DNA from: Terebella lapidaria
Lineage: Eukaryota > Annelida > Polychaeta > Terebellida > Terebellidae
Reading direction: 5' to 3'
Assembly: GCA_949152475.1 (NCBI GenBank)
Contig: OX424558.1
Coordinates: forward strand, 36,466,651 to 36,530,650
DNA: 64,000 nucleotides
Shown here: positions 11,316-23,135 of the stretch, one piece after another
How the letters are laid out: every line of letters begins with the position of its first letter
How positions within the stretch are numbered: position 1 is the stretch's first letter
Translations under genes and position numbers: made by a program
Notes under the pieces: generated by a model
Databases searched by the model: none
Told to the model about the DNA's origin: nothing
What the model saw: the letters and a program-made list of their open reading frames with translations, nothing else

Positions 11316-12344
11316 CTAGACTTTCAGTGACTCCACAGTGACCACTGCGGGAAACACCGAGGCGTGCCTTCGACATCCACAGGTGAGCCATCTCTTCATT
11401 GCACGTCTGATAGTCTTGTTGCTGACGACACAGAGTACGGCGTTGGCGATAAACGGCGAAATCAGGAGAAATTGTGACGTCGCATAGAGTATGTTCTTAA
11501 CGGAGCCTTTTTTGCAGGCGTCACAGAATGTAAGCGGCATCTGGATGATGCCTGACCCAACCCAGCACAGTACGTTGACAATCAAACCCACCCACAGAAC
11601 ACTGAGCATGCGCCGTCGCAAGGTGAGTAACTGAATCGTCTGGGTCTGTACAGAAGCTTGCATGTTTCTCTGACCGTTTATCTCTCGATTTATCTTCATC
11701 GGGTCGAGTACGATAGCCTCTGAATTGGATGCCGTTGAACTTTGTTCTCGGTATGTGTAGTGACGTTCCAATGATCTCAGGCTTCCTTTTAGGAGTCTGA
11801 GGGATATCGCGTACACCACTATCATCGATATCTGGACGCTTATATTGAACGTAAACGTCAGGAGTTTGTACCATTGGTAATACAAATCGAAGTGACAGTC
11901 ATCGAAGTTTTCGAGTGTTGAGTTGGGCTTGATGAGGATAGTCCCGCCGAAGCTGAGACAAATCCAAAATGTACACGTGGCGACGGAGAGCAAGCAGTAG
12001 ACGGTTTTCGAGAGCACGGAGACGATGGTTGATAGCTTCTGTATTGCCAGGTAGGTCTGTATAAGCAGGAGCAGCATGTAGGTGGGGTACACTCCAATGC
12101 AGAGTCTTGTCGTGGCTAGAATCACGTTGCATCCGGAGAGACTAGACAACGATACCGTAGTGGCAACTGCTCTGACGATGAACGTGATGGCCATCAGAGA
12201 TCCCGCCACGCACATCTGTGTGAGGAAGACCACCGAACCTCTCTTCGGCGTCTTGACTTGTTGTAGGATGACTATGAGAGCACCGACGTTGAGTAACAGG
12301 GTGATGATTCCGGTTGAGTAATATACCACTTCGCGGAGAGCCAT
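11316..12344 (-). CDS. Orphan class A-like G-protein-coupled receptor
   Basis: A single-exon gene encoding about 342 residues with seven hydrophobic segments. The first ATG is at 12,344; a stop lies a few codons upstream in frame, and the codon at 12,350 is TTG, so I chose 12,344. TM1 contains LLLNVGALIVI (the usual Asn). A cysteine before TM3 and one in the second extracellular loop (DDCHFD) could form the family disulfide. TM4 has a Trp, and TM6 has CW. Departures from the rhodopsin pattern are clear: the DRY box at the end of TM3 reads QTY, TM2 lacks the usual Asp, and NPxxY in TM7 reads SPFIA. A basic C-terminal segment with a CGC pair could be palmitoylated. It should sit in the plasma membrane and signal through G proteins. 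The ligand is unknown. It is not obviously related to the receptor cluster to its right. Confidence 0.8.
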   Translation of the reverse strand: MALREVVYYSTGIITLLLNVGALIVILQQVKTPKRGSVVFLTQMCVAGSLMAITFIVRAVATTVSLSSLSGCNVILATTRLCIGVYPTYMLLLLIQTYLAIQKLSTIVSVLSKTVYCLLSVATCTFWICLSFGGTILIKPNSTLENFDDCHFDLYYQWYKLLTFTFNISVQISMIVVYAISLRLLKGSLRSLERHYTYREQSSTASNSEAIVLDPMKINREINGQRNMQASVQTQTIQLLTLRRRMLSVLWVGLIVNVLCWVGSGIIQMPLTFCDACKKGSVKNILYATSQFLLISPFIANAVLCVVSNKTIRRAMKRWLTCGCRRHASVFPAVVTVESLKV

Positions 12345-13716
12345 TTCCAACCTTTTTCAGTCATGGATTGTGATACCACGTATCCGGGAAAGGCTGTTCC
12401 TTTTATAGTGTGTATATGTTTCCTGCATAGCGCCTTACAGTCCGAAAGTGAGAATGTCTTGGTTATGAAAGGAACATTTGCATCGGTCACCTGTTGCTTA
12501 TTACCTGAATCACGACTCAGCCACCCACAAGATAGGTGGGATAGGCCTATATGCACGGTTATGTGAGCTGTGATTCGCCAGATTTGGCACTATGCAGAAC
12601 CCTTCAAAAGACTGTGATTCGCTAGAATTTATAAGCAATCACCGGAAATCTACGTCACCAACATAAAATCTGCAACAATGCAACACGAGCCAACCAGAAA
12701 TCATCAGCTCGCCCAAACTGCGAAAGCTGCCAATTTCGAGACGGTAACAGATAATTGACGACAATGCGCTCACCTAGCTACCTGTACCATCGCTGTTAAG
12801 ATCATGTTCACAAGAAGTTGCCAATGTAATGTGTATGATCGAGGATCATCCGGCGGTACTGTCTTTTGTCTGAGTGTCAGCGGCAATCACTTATGTTATC
12901 AATTAGGGAGGAGTGTGTTGGCTATCATTATTATTAATAAGGAAAATACCATGATAAACGTTAGCACCTGCTACTCCCATATCGCTGTTAGACAAACAGA
13001 CCGATAAACACGTGCGTCATCAACACATAATGACTGTTCGATTACGATAGGCAGCGAATCCAGTTACCCATGTTGTAGAGGGGAACATGATAGCTTAATG
13101 TGCATACGTCTTTATTTACATCCTATTATTATCAATTATCCCACTTTGGGGAAACTAACGTCAACCAAATAGAAAACTACTTCTGTTACTATAACAGAAG
13201 AAGGCTAATAGAATTTGAATTATTGATGGTACTTAATACAGTGACTTAACAATGCTTCATCTCCAGTTCAAGTATAGGTTCTTCAGGGTGTACGATATTA
13301 TCGAAACATATTGTGGTTAGGCCAGTCATTGCCGAGGACTCTCACAACTAGATTTACAATAAATCCAGTTCAAATCCAGAGTATATTTAACTGATCAGTT
13401 CGTTGAAGTTGTTTTGTGATCTCCTATTTAATACTGTTCAAGTTATCAAGCGTTGGATTAATTTGGATCCAGATTCTCATGAAAGTTGATCTTTCCGTGT
13501 CTTGCAGAAAGATATCCACGATACTTCTATTTCGTTGATCAGTACAAATTACCGTGATATGTTTGCATCACCTCCTGTTACTCCAGATTTTGGTGATGAC
13601 ATTAGTAAAGTACAATATAGATCTTCGGATTAATAACAAGGCCACGCTGGCTTTATCTGTTGGTATTAATGAACACAATGAGTACACAATCACACAACAA
13701 ATGGCTCTATCCTATA
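12345..13716. other. Intergenic, no gene recognised
   Basis: AT-rich sequence upstream of the minus-strand 7TM receptor. It should contain the receptor's promoter and 5' UTR, but I could not single out a TATA box. A short stretch (12,390-12,560) is open in other frames without recognisable protein features. Confidence 0.5.
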
Positions 13717-14236
13717 CATAGTCAAAGATTTTCTACCAAGATAGCCCACTCAGGCCAAAACGGAAGCGAACATTTGATTAGTGCAGAGAGTGTAGTGTCG
13801 ATCCTGGCGGTGAGACTGAATGTTTGACGTATTTCCAATAGTGACGGCGGTTTTCATTCATAAAATGACGTTTTGGTCAGAGATATTCATTCATAAAAAC
13901 CCAAATGTAGTGATTCCTCAGTTTGACCGCCAGGGAATCTGTTCGCTTCCGTTTTGGCCTAAGTGGGCCAGAGCCGTCTAGTAAGAGAGTTGTGACAATG
14001 ACCGTTCGAGATTTTAGCGTGATTCGCCATTTTTTGTCCAAAAGAAGCTTTGCATCGGCTGAAACGACCTTTCAGCCCGAGGTATTCATGATATCAATGG
14101 AGCTTTGTGTGGGGTATTGTTGTTTTCCGTCAAACGTGATTGGACAAAAAATGGCGCCTATCACGTCATTGTTGTAACTCTCTTACTAGACGGCTCTGGA
14201 GTGGGCTATCTTGGTATAGAAAATCTTTGACATAGT
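13717..14236. mobile_element. Nested inverted repeats, about 520 bp
   Basis: The outer arms (CATAGTCAAAGATTTTCTAC at the left and its complement at the right end) are about 36 bp. Inside are two adjacent hairpin units. One has arms around GGCCAAAACGGAAGCGAAC (about 13,753 and 13,942-13,963). The other has arms around CCGTCTAGTAAGAGAGTT (about 13,975 and 14,176-14,196). This looks like one MITE carrying two others, or a stepwise compound palindrome. The short open frame inside is an artefact. Confidence 0.65.
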
Positions 14237-16640
14237 GGAGAGATTGGGTGTTCATTACCAGTGGACGATGCATAATCTAAATTAGAGCTTCGGTGTAGCC
14301 AATCGAGAAGGCACAAAATTGAAAGCTCGGTTCATGGCGACAAGCAAACGGCAACCTGCAGCTGAAGCCCCTTCAGGGGCTCGTTTCTCGAACAGTTCGT
14401 AAGTAGGTTTCGTACTCAATGGTTTAAGAAACAACTTAGGTAATGCGCAAGTAATTTCGTAAGTCTGTTTCTCAAACCTGACTTACGCATTTCTCAAATG
14501 TGTGTTCGTAAGTAATGCCAAGCCAGTTCGTAAGTTGTTGCCGGTGGTAGTTTCTATGGTAACGCGTGCATGTCAATAGCTCAATTATTTGTGAAGCTAT
14601 GACAGTTTTAGTGGACATTTTGGGCTAACTTTCTTGTACCTAAATAAATAATTAATCAATGAGTATTCATGCGTTACAAGAGTGAAACAAGGTAATTAAC
14701 ACGATTAAGGTAATGAAATGTCTATTTTCAAACACATACGATGATAATGTGAGCTTCATTTTTTTGCTTAAGGTAGTCCGCTCCAAACAGTGAGGGGAGG
14801 GGTCAGAGTTTTTTTGAAAATAAATAACTGTATCAACATAATCTAAAACTTCATAATGACATATTTTATAAAGTAACTGATCAGCATCCTAAAACTGAAA
14901 AGGAAATAGGGGGTCACCGTATCCGTTCGCATGGAAGAGACGATGCAAGATGTAAATATGGACAAAAAATGTGCAAAAATGCCATAATTTATGTCATTTT
15001 ACGTAAATGGTATCTCGGAAACGGTGCATCACAGAGTGAAACGGATGTTATTTTCAGACTCGTTTTATGCTGGGTGAACTACAACCTGAGTTTGAAAATT
15101 TTCCCGCTGAGTCACGATGTTTTATATGTAGAGTGAAATGGACGCATAGTCGAAAATGACCATTGTCTTACCTCACAAATGGTGGAGACACATATGAATT
15201 TCTGTCGAGATGCCCCAAGGCATCTTTGGGCTTTAATGTCTAACTTGTTTTGATACGATTAGTCACAATGCCATTATTGTATTAATTGCATTGAATATTG
15301 AATTTGTGGAAGTGAACACTTAAAATAACTTAATCTTTCCCTCGCAAGCTCGGTCAATGCATCTTCGTCCAGAGTGTAAGACAACTAATAATTCACTTGA
15401 AGGTTAATATTTGTTTTATTATATGCATTCGCTATTTTATCCTCGTATTTCGTGCTCGTGACCTTAAGGTGTGATTGCACATAACTTACCGGTAACTGCA
15501 CTGAGGCACTTTTCCATTGACTTATAATGTGATAGTAAAGGTAACAAAATCACCAAAACAATACAATCCCCTGACCTAAAACTTGGCTAGCACACACACA
15601 TATACTCATGGATGATGAACCGAGACATGGTTTCATAAATGATATCACGAAAGCTGTGCAATTTGATGATTAGATAAATCATTTTATACGTTTCACCAAA
15701 ACGAAGATTCGATTGTTCTGCTTGACAAGCATTGGCAGTTGCATATATTTATCCCTTGTTGTCGTCAAAATAATGAGAATATCTAGGGCTATACTTTCTG
15801 TGAGATGAATACAATGAGCTGAACATTCATAATCCCAAACACCTCGGTGCACCCGAGTGCATATCACCTGTGAGTTTTACTGGCCTCACTAGCTATTTGC
15901 TGCACAGCATAATCCTCAGCATAACCCACAGCATCGCCCTGTTGTGAGTGTATTTTGTAGACTGAGAAATAGGTCGAAAAATGACATATGAAAACGATGA
16001 ATTTAACAAATTTAACATTTCTTAGTAAGCATGGTAAGAAACAGTCTCGGTTAGTAATCCTTGATGGCTAACAATCAGAAAGGCAAAGTTTCACGTTGAT
16101 TGGAATTGTGTAAATTCATGAATTTGTTACCTTTATATTTACATTATAAGTGAATGGACAGCTGGTCAATGCCAGGTTCATGACGACCACATGCAATCAA
16201 TCCTTAAACATGCAGTCAATATCTATATCAATATCGTCAGCACAGTCAATATATATCAAATCTGACCGCACGGTCAATGTCTCTTGCATGGATAGTGACC
16301 TACTCCAGTCAACAAGATTCTATGTCACATGGTTCAACCTGCCACCCGCCAGTGAAGATATGATTTTTTCGTTTCGTTTTATTTCGTTTGTATGAAACTA
16401 GTTTCAAATTCATAGTTCAAAATGGCTTGGTTAATATTCATGTTTTCGCCAGTCGGTCGGGCCATAGTGAAGTATTGTCAGAGCAGCCTGTTCATATTTA
16501 AATATAAGCAATTATATAGATTCTAGTACAGTTTCTTATGTTTTGCACGTACAAAATTATTCAATTTATTTTTCTGGTCCAGGTTGAGAGATGATCTAAA
16601 AAATAATAATTATGAAAAAAATGATGAAAATAACAATCAA
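14237..16640. other. Intergenic, with a satellite-related relic at 15,005-15,245
   Basis: Mostly AT-rich with no gene. From about 15,005 a diverged relative of the satellite unit at 43-45 kb appears (TATCTCGGAAACGGTGCATC, then GAGTGAAACGGA), ending with GATGCCCCAAGGCATCTT, which also follows the satellite at about 45,085. A run of TTCGTAAGT words at 14,395-14,540 is a loose local repeat. I see no exon of the receptor family here. Confidence 0.5.
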
Positions 16641-16675
16641 AATGATAAAAATCGAAATAATAATCATGAAATCAT

Positions 16676-16830
16676 TTAGTTATGCAATTATAATTTCAGA
16701 TAAAAAAATACGTGATACTATTATTAGTTCCAATTGAAATATTCGTTACACAGAATAAATTTATGAAGGAAGTGCAACCCACATATTATATGATATAAAA
16801 GAAATTTCCTTGTCACCGAAGACTCGTGAC
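16676..16830 (+). promoter_or_regulatory. Candidate promoter block of receptor gene A
   Basis: This block is shared with the regions upstream of genes C and D. It contains TTATGCAATTATAAT (about 16,680), then CAATTGAAATATTCGT (16,731-16,746), and a TATA-like GATATAAAAG at about 16,792-16,801 followed by GAAATTTCCTTGTCACCGA. The same order recurs upstream of C and, around an inserted LINE, upstream of D. Conservation across paralogues supports a regulatory role, although recent duplication alone could explain it. Confidence 0.5.
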
Positions 16831-18100
16831 TTTGATAAGAACAGAGACATTAGTCATTGTTACTCATTATATGAATACTATCATTTCTTCCACCCGCATG
16901 TACAATCTACAACAGACGCAACAACGGGTACAAATGATCACAATGAACTACCTGGCATGTATACTTCTCTTCTTGGAGATTTGGGGTACATTTGGAACTC
17001 GACAAGGTTCAGGTAACGTTTCAAGTTATGAATTCATCTTGTGCTGAGGAATTGATAGAGTATTGGTCGAATTATACAATAGTTTTCAATTGTCAGGACG
17101 TATATGAAAAAATGGTGCATATTTTTTTGTAAAAAAAGGTTGAATCTTTGCTGTGAGACTTCAATTTCAACTCAGGTTGTGAGAATGTGACCATCATTGG
17201 CGCCATCACTGAGAACGGTCGATCCCTTGAAGGGACATACCAACGTACCACAACAAAATGCCATGGACGGTTCGTTTACAAAAAGGAAGATACCCACCTG
17301 CACTTTATTGACAATTTCAACAAACCCGACTTCCGAGGGTGGGTGGTTACAAAAAGTCAGTGCAGTGGGAGAGATTCGAGGTATTTTCAAAATAACGATG
17401 CGACATCTCTCCCATACCGAGTGCAGTTACCATGGAAGGAACTGACCGACCGTGGTGTGTTGGTGGATAATCCGAGTCTGAGCGTGGTGTGCTCGGGTTA
17501 GTATTTCAATATGCGTTTTTCTGAACCTTGGAAGTATGTGATTGTTGGAAAAATTCATGAGACACAGTAAAACTCATACTTATATACTTTTACGTCAAAA
17601 CTGGTTCTGACATTTTCAGTTCAGCCAACGCCAGTACCGACATCACATCCGGCTCAATTCAAGTCGACTGCAAAGCCTTTAATGAATGTTCTCAGTAAGA
17701 CAAACTCTCAACCAAGCATGGGAACGGTAGACACAACTCGACCCACCACTTTACTTTCAACCTTCACACCCAGTTCCACAATTGATAGACCCTTCCACAA
17801 AGGTCGCAACAGAGGAAGGAAATGAGTCTACACGCCGGTCTACCGCCAGTAGCACTCGTGAAGTGGAACTTGCACAGAAAGTCTCACCTGCCGAGGTGAC
17901 ATCAAATAGCAGAGAGGTTCCACACACAGGGTCCTGTCACACAATCTTTACTGTTGATGGCGAATTCGTCGAGAGCCCTGAAGACAAAGTATTCTTTGGT
18001 AAAATAAGACATTTTCTTGTTAGCGTACATCTGTAGAAATAATAAGGAAAAGACATATAAAAAAACTAACATGTAATTTCAATTTCACTTTCCGATACAT

Positions 18101-18760
18101 AGACGATGTATTGTCGCTAAATAATTCCAAATTTAGTGATTATTTGGATGTCATATATCCTAAGGAACTTGAAATAAGGATACTACAGACTCCGCTAATT
18201 TTTCCAACTTTCTAGACCAGAGGTTGGAGATTGATAATGATTCTAACTTGTCAACTAGATTATATGACACACGTGATGATTTCAATTTTTCCATAGTCAA
18301 TTTCCCTTTTCTAAGCAGCAACATTCCTATGTCACCGGCATATGGTGTGTTTGTTTCTCAACCTATACGCTATTCCAGAGCTAGTTGCAAATATGAGGAC
18401 TTTGTTTATCGAAGTGCCAGCTAGTCTCTACACTGCTGCGACAAGGATATGTTTTACCAAGAAGCAGCCTTTAAGAAATTCTATGGACGTCATCATGATC
18501 CGATTGATAAATACACCAAATCCACGACTGCCATGCAATAAGATATATTTTCATGTTAATTTTGAGGAATTCATGACGGCATTAGTGGCCAGGAAATGAT
18601 CACTCGTTCCGGAACACCTGTTTTCATGCCTTCGTATGCCTGATAGCCAGGACTATGAGATTGGATAACGGACCCTGTTTTGTTCGCTCGGAATGCTTGA
18701 TACTGGGTATTGATTCTAGGTCTATTAATATTTCTCAATTGGACTGATTATCATGAAATG
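18101..18760 (+). mobile_element. Penelope-like reverse-transcriptase relic in intron of gene A
   Basis: A frame beginning DDVLSLNNSKFSDYLDVIYP at 18,102, and then another with LEIDNDSNLSTRLYDTRDDF (from about 18,224), is the C-terminal half of a reverse transcriptase of the type with an IDD-V-like box and a YLD-L-LEID-like motif. I associate this with Penelope-like elements, with moderate certainty. Later text (KFYGRHHDPIDKY, about 18,470) is in another frame. Frameshifts and stops make it dead. It lies between the stalk and membrane exons of gene A and lengthens that intron. Confidence 0.5.
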
Positions 18761-19064
18761 AGTTGGTACGTTCACAAATAGTATATCCTCACTCAGTCAC
18801 ATTATTTTGTGTATATAGCCGTCCCCACTTAGATGTACCAAAGTAGCGTTATCTTTTCTATCCACAGGCACAATCAAACGATATTTAATATCCATCACAG
18901 CTGTGGCTTTGGCTTTGATGGCTTGTGTTATTGCCCTCGTTTCACGAAGGTAATACGAAACAGAGTGTACTCCGTGAAATTCAATCACTGAAATATATCT
19001 TGCTTACCGATATTTTTAAAATTACAGCTCTGTGAGTGGAATATGTATACCTGGAGTTGAACGT

Positions 19065-19361
19065 ACCGTATTGGTCCTAATAGTGGCACGCGCCCTAATA
19101 GTAGAGCGCCCCCCTCTTTTGCCCAAATATGTTCGATTTTTTAAACCTTATAATTCACTTCATATCTTTCTAATAAGATCTTGGAGTGTTCCAATTCACA
19201 CATCCATGTTATTTGAATCGTAATAAAGAGGATTGATAGCTATAGGTATTTTATTCAGTGATTTTGAAAAAATTTGACCTCAAGTTTGACCCCCTTTTTA
19301 CGCGTGCTGATGCAGGAGGTCTTGCTTTGGCTCGCCGTGCTACTATTAGGACCAATACGGT
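19065..19361. mobile_element. 297-bp MITE with 26-bp inverted ends
   Basis: The left end ACCGTATTGGTCCTAATAGT (19,065 onwards, through GGCACG) is matched by its near-exact complement at 19,336-19,361, with one mismatch. It lies in the intron between the membrane and tail exons of gene A. There is no coding capacity, so it is a non-autonomous DNA transposon of unknown superfamily. Confidence 0.75.
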
Positions 19362-21423
19362 GAATAAGAAATGATGAACAAAAGGAGCTACATCTGTTTT
19401 CCCGTACTTTCAGCTCACAGAAGCGAAAAACATGGGTTCGCAGGAGACAAGTCAGAGCACTGGGGGTAAGTCGGTCTCCATCACAACTGATTGAGAATGG
19501 CCCAGTATCACACCCCAGTTCAACACATACTGTTTTGCGGGCAGTCGGCAGGCAGGAAGACCTTCTGGAGTCTATCAACTTGGAGGATACAGAATTGCAT
19601 ACCTTCATATCAATGACACGCACTGGGAATGTGACAAACTCCAGTCTGCAAAACATAATTTTACGAGATAATTCATGCATAGATGCCATAACTCCAATTG
19701 CCGTGATGATACCTGATGTTTCAGATATCAAGAAGCACCCGGATCAATGTAAAGAGCAGAAACTAGCCGCTGTTTATGATGACGTGCACATTTCTCTACG
19801 GAATGAAGTGTCAATGTCTAGATGTTCCAGATCACAGGCATCGCCCCGAACAACATTGAAGAACAGCAAAGTTCACTATGATGACGTCTATGAGCCTTCT
19901 GGTGGACACCTTGGGCCAAGAGCTCACAAGGCTCAAACTCCACAGAAGAGGTCACCGGGTAAAGAATCTCCTAAATCCACTAAGAGGCTTCAACAAGAAA
20001 TGTAAAAGCCTATGCCAATTTGTGTAGAAAAAAAGGTTGTCTTTGAAGAAAATCCAACAGATCGGGCGTATGAAGATATTGGCATTGATTTGAACATAGA
20101 CAGAGAGGCGTTGCCGCAGGAATTTTTTAAGATCAGTGAATTTCACGGACAATAAGGTGCAAATGAAGTGTGTCTCAGGAGTGTTTATGATGAAATTGAT
20201 ATCTCTGATGGTGATAAGTAAACCAGCAATGCCTCCACGGCCACGAGCAAGTCCCAAGACCAAGTTGGGTGCCATCACGCAACACGGATACGCACCGCCT
20301 GTCAAAGGAAAGAAGACAAACACCCGACAGCATCCACAGTAGCCTTCTGTTTATGTATCCGATCAAAACAAACTCGCCAACTCAGCATATATTCAGATGA
20401 CGTCTTACTTTGGTCAACCCTCCTATGTTGGTGGCGAATATTGGTCTATTCTCCCAAATATTGGTTGCTACGAACTTGCATCACCGATCACACCTTAATC
20501 TGCTCATTGACTAGTTTGACTCATGAGATCGTCAACAGGACTATTTTGATTACATCACAGAAGTGCAATGATGACAGTTGAACAAAGTTGGACTACATGA
20601 TGAAACATGATGAATGCCTTGAAGTGAGGAACTATACTTCATACTACTTGGAATATATACACACGTGTAACACGATCATGATATGACGCATTTGTAATCG
20701 GACATACATACACGAAACACCACAATGTAATTGCACGTCAGTAAAGTTCTGAAGGCATGAGTTCTTCAACCTGCCGAAAAAGTCAATATTGGTTCCGATG
20801 TCATCCGAAAACATCTATAGACTGGAATCGAGCATCTTTTTTAAATGGTATTTGTGGACAGACATGTGAAAAACATAACAATGTAGTCGGACTCGACTGG
20901 ATAGTAATACGGGGTAAGAAGTTCAGACACAGACTTGATGGATAAATATGTGAAAGTCTACACCTTTCGTATTTATGTCTGAATGCCAGTCTGCGGTAAG
21001 AAATCAACGAATATTAGTGTTGGGAAAATAATTCATGTGGAGAAGACTTCTTTGATCATGATTGTGAGAAAGCTAGACAAAAAAATCAAGTGAAATGCTA
21101 TGAACGCGTCCAGAGACTGCAACAAAATCAACCACTGTAGTATGCTACAATATGCCATTGATGTATACATGTATTCCGTTGAAAAAAAAGTTGAAAAAAG
21201 CTGGTATGCCTATGTAATTATATTTATATCTTGATTTATAAATATACTGCTTCACTGTGAGTACACATAACATCGCTCAGCAAACGCTATTTGTATTTAT
21301 GCCGTCACACGGCGAACTATTCTAACATTACACTACATGTACCTCAAAACGTTATCATGCGTTCGATAATTTGTAAAATTTGGGAACACGTCATAAAGGT
21401 TTCACAAAACTGGTCATGTCAGT

Positions 21424-21609
21424 GTAAGTATCAATCTATTACCACCAATACAGTGAGATTTTAATGATGCCAATAACAAACGAAAAATACAATATTTTGC
21501 AATAAAAACAAAGCGCGACCGAATAGTTTATCCAAAGACACACTGGCGTCATCAGGGGCAGACAGTGTCTTAACTGTAGTTGTTTCTACTGTACACCTGA
21601 TGGAATTAG
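21424..21609. repeat. 186-bp direct repeat, copy 1
   Basis: It begins GTAAGTATCAATCTATTACC and ends CTGATGGAATTAG. A second copy of the same length lies at 22,051-22,236 with roughly 80-90% matching by eye. It has no coding capacity. Confidence 0.7.
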
Positions 21610-22050
21610 TATACAACTGCCCAACAACCTATGAAAACAATTTAGAAATCCGAAACAACCCCAATGGTTCACCAACCTCAATGGTTCAACAACCCCAATG
21701 AAGTGAAATGATGATGAGTATCATCCGTCATCAAGGTGTGACCAACGAGTTCAGCATCAGTGACAGGCTCGCAGCTTCTCGATTATCGAACAAGTATAAG
21801 TGACCATATATGTACGTGCACTTCTTTAATGGGGACGTTGCTTTCTAGCATCAGTTGCTTCGTTATCAGATATTGAACTTGCTAAGTTATCAAACTTATG
21901 TTCACCGTTTATGAGTGAATAGAAACTATTATATGGGGTACATTTGATTGACATTAATCTGACTTCAGACCACTTTGAGGTCATCATTTAACCACATGTA
22001 ATTGGCCTATGGATGATAAATGCTTGAAGGTTTGTATTGTAGTTCTAAAT

Positions 22051-22236
22051 GTAAGTATCAATCTATTACCACCAATACAATTAGATTTTGATGATGACAA
22101 TATCAAACGTAAACTACAACATTGTGCAGTAGAAACAAAGCCCGACCAATCAGACTACCCAAAGACACACTGTCGTCATCTTGGGCAGACGTTGTGTGAA
22201 ATGTAGTTGTTTGTGCTATACGCTTGATGGAATTAG
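22051..22236. repeat. 186-bp direct repeat, copy 2
   Basis: Same orientation and length as the copy at 21,424-21,609, about 440 bp further on. Divergence of the copies implies an old duplication or two insertions of one repeat family. Confidence 0.7.
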
Positions 22237-23135
22237 ACAACCTATCAAGCTGAATTCATGAGCCTCTGTGGAGTCATAAACGTATAGTTTAGTTTGTATG
22301 ACTGGTCTTACCTGAAATAACATCGACTGCTTAATCTTGATTATTTGATTGAGAGACAAAACCCTCGATAAGCATAAGCATGATATCTGTTTATAAAGTA
22401 ACCACACGCTCTTAAATCTCGACTACAAGTATACATGTATATAAATCTTTCATGTGTTGAAAATCATTTTACAACTGCTAAAATTAACGCACGGTTTGAA
22501 AATATTGACCGTGTACACATAACTAACATAAGTCCAACAACTGCTCCTGAACTCGCGAGACGTGCTTACTAACTGGCATGTATATTAGCATCGATTTGTT
22601 GTTCCAGGAAGCTAAATCGGTCATCAGTTTGCGAAAAATATTCATTGATAGTGTGACTAATTGGTATCACGTACAAATTAATGGCCTGTTCGCGTGGTCC
22701 CAGCGCAGTAGTGATCTTTTATCAGATGATAATTTTCATGACACACTTAATAAAGCATCCTGACATGTGGCTACTGATCATAGGCTAAACTAATACATAC
22801 CCTGAAAACTTTCAGAATCACACGATGAGAAATGATGATGAAAATAGCTGATGATATAGTCATCTCATGGGTTTTCCTTGAATATAATTTGACATATATT
22901 TCAAATAAGCATTCTGTGATATTTTTTGGAAGATCAATATTCGTGTGCGTTGTGTGTATCTGTCATATGAATCCAATTGGTCTTTATTCATCACCCAATG
23001 ATATTAACAAAAAAAATCCCGAAATGAAGTGATCGAGTTGTCTATCTGATTCACGCCAGAATTTGTGTGAGTTCCAGGTTATGGACTAGAAAATCACTGA
23101 AATTATTGGAAGGTTGATAAAACAGACAAGACAAA

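Larger units (their letters stand above)
16943..20498 (+). pseudogene. Receptor gene A, decayed member of the four-Cys receptor family
   Basis: Exons read as: signal peptide 16,943-17,012 (MNYLACILLFLEIWGTFG), four-Cys domain 17,176-17,496, stalk 17,620-17,998, transmembrane 18,868-18,949, tail 19,414-20,005. Junctions are phase 1, 1, 1 and 2, as in gene D. The stalk exon is 379 bp, one more than a multiple of three, and its frame shifts near 17,780, so the membrane and tail exons fall out of frame. The tail has an early stop at 20,003, after which homology to the D tail continues with further shifts to about 20,498 (GCYELASP, as in D). The surviving tail still carries VYDDV and VHYDDV motifs. 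As written, the product would be a signal peptide, domain and part of the stalk, possibly secreted. It is either a pseudogene, a soluble form, or affected by sequencing error. The domain is near-identical to those of C and D, so the decay is recent. Confidence 0.7.
20499..23135. other. Intergenic between receptor genes A and B
   Basis: AT-rich spacer. The only structure I recognise is a 186-bp direct repeat (described separately). No exon, ectodomain fragment or transposon protein is visible. The conserved promoter block of A, C and D was not found upstream of B. Confidence 0.5.

Noticed and set aside
16150-16395. 81-residue plus-strand frame before gene A
   Set aside because: Built from a degenerate short repeat (GTCAATNTC words), with no recognisable domain.
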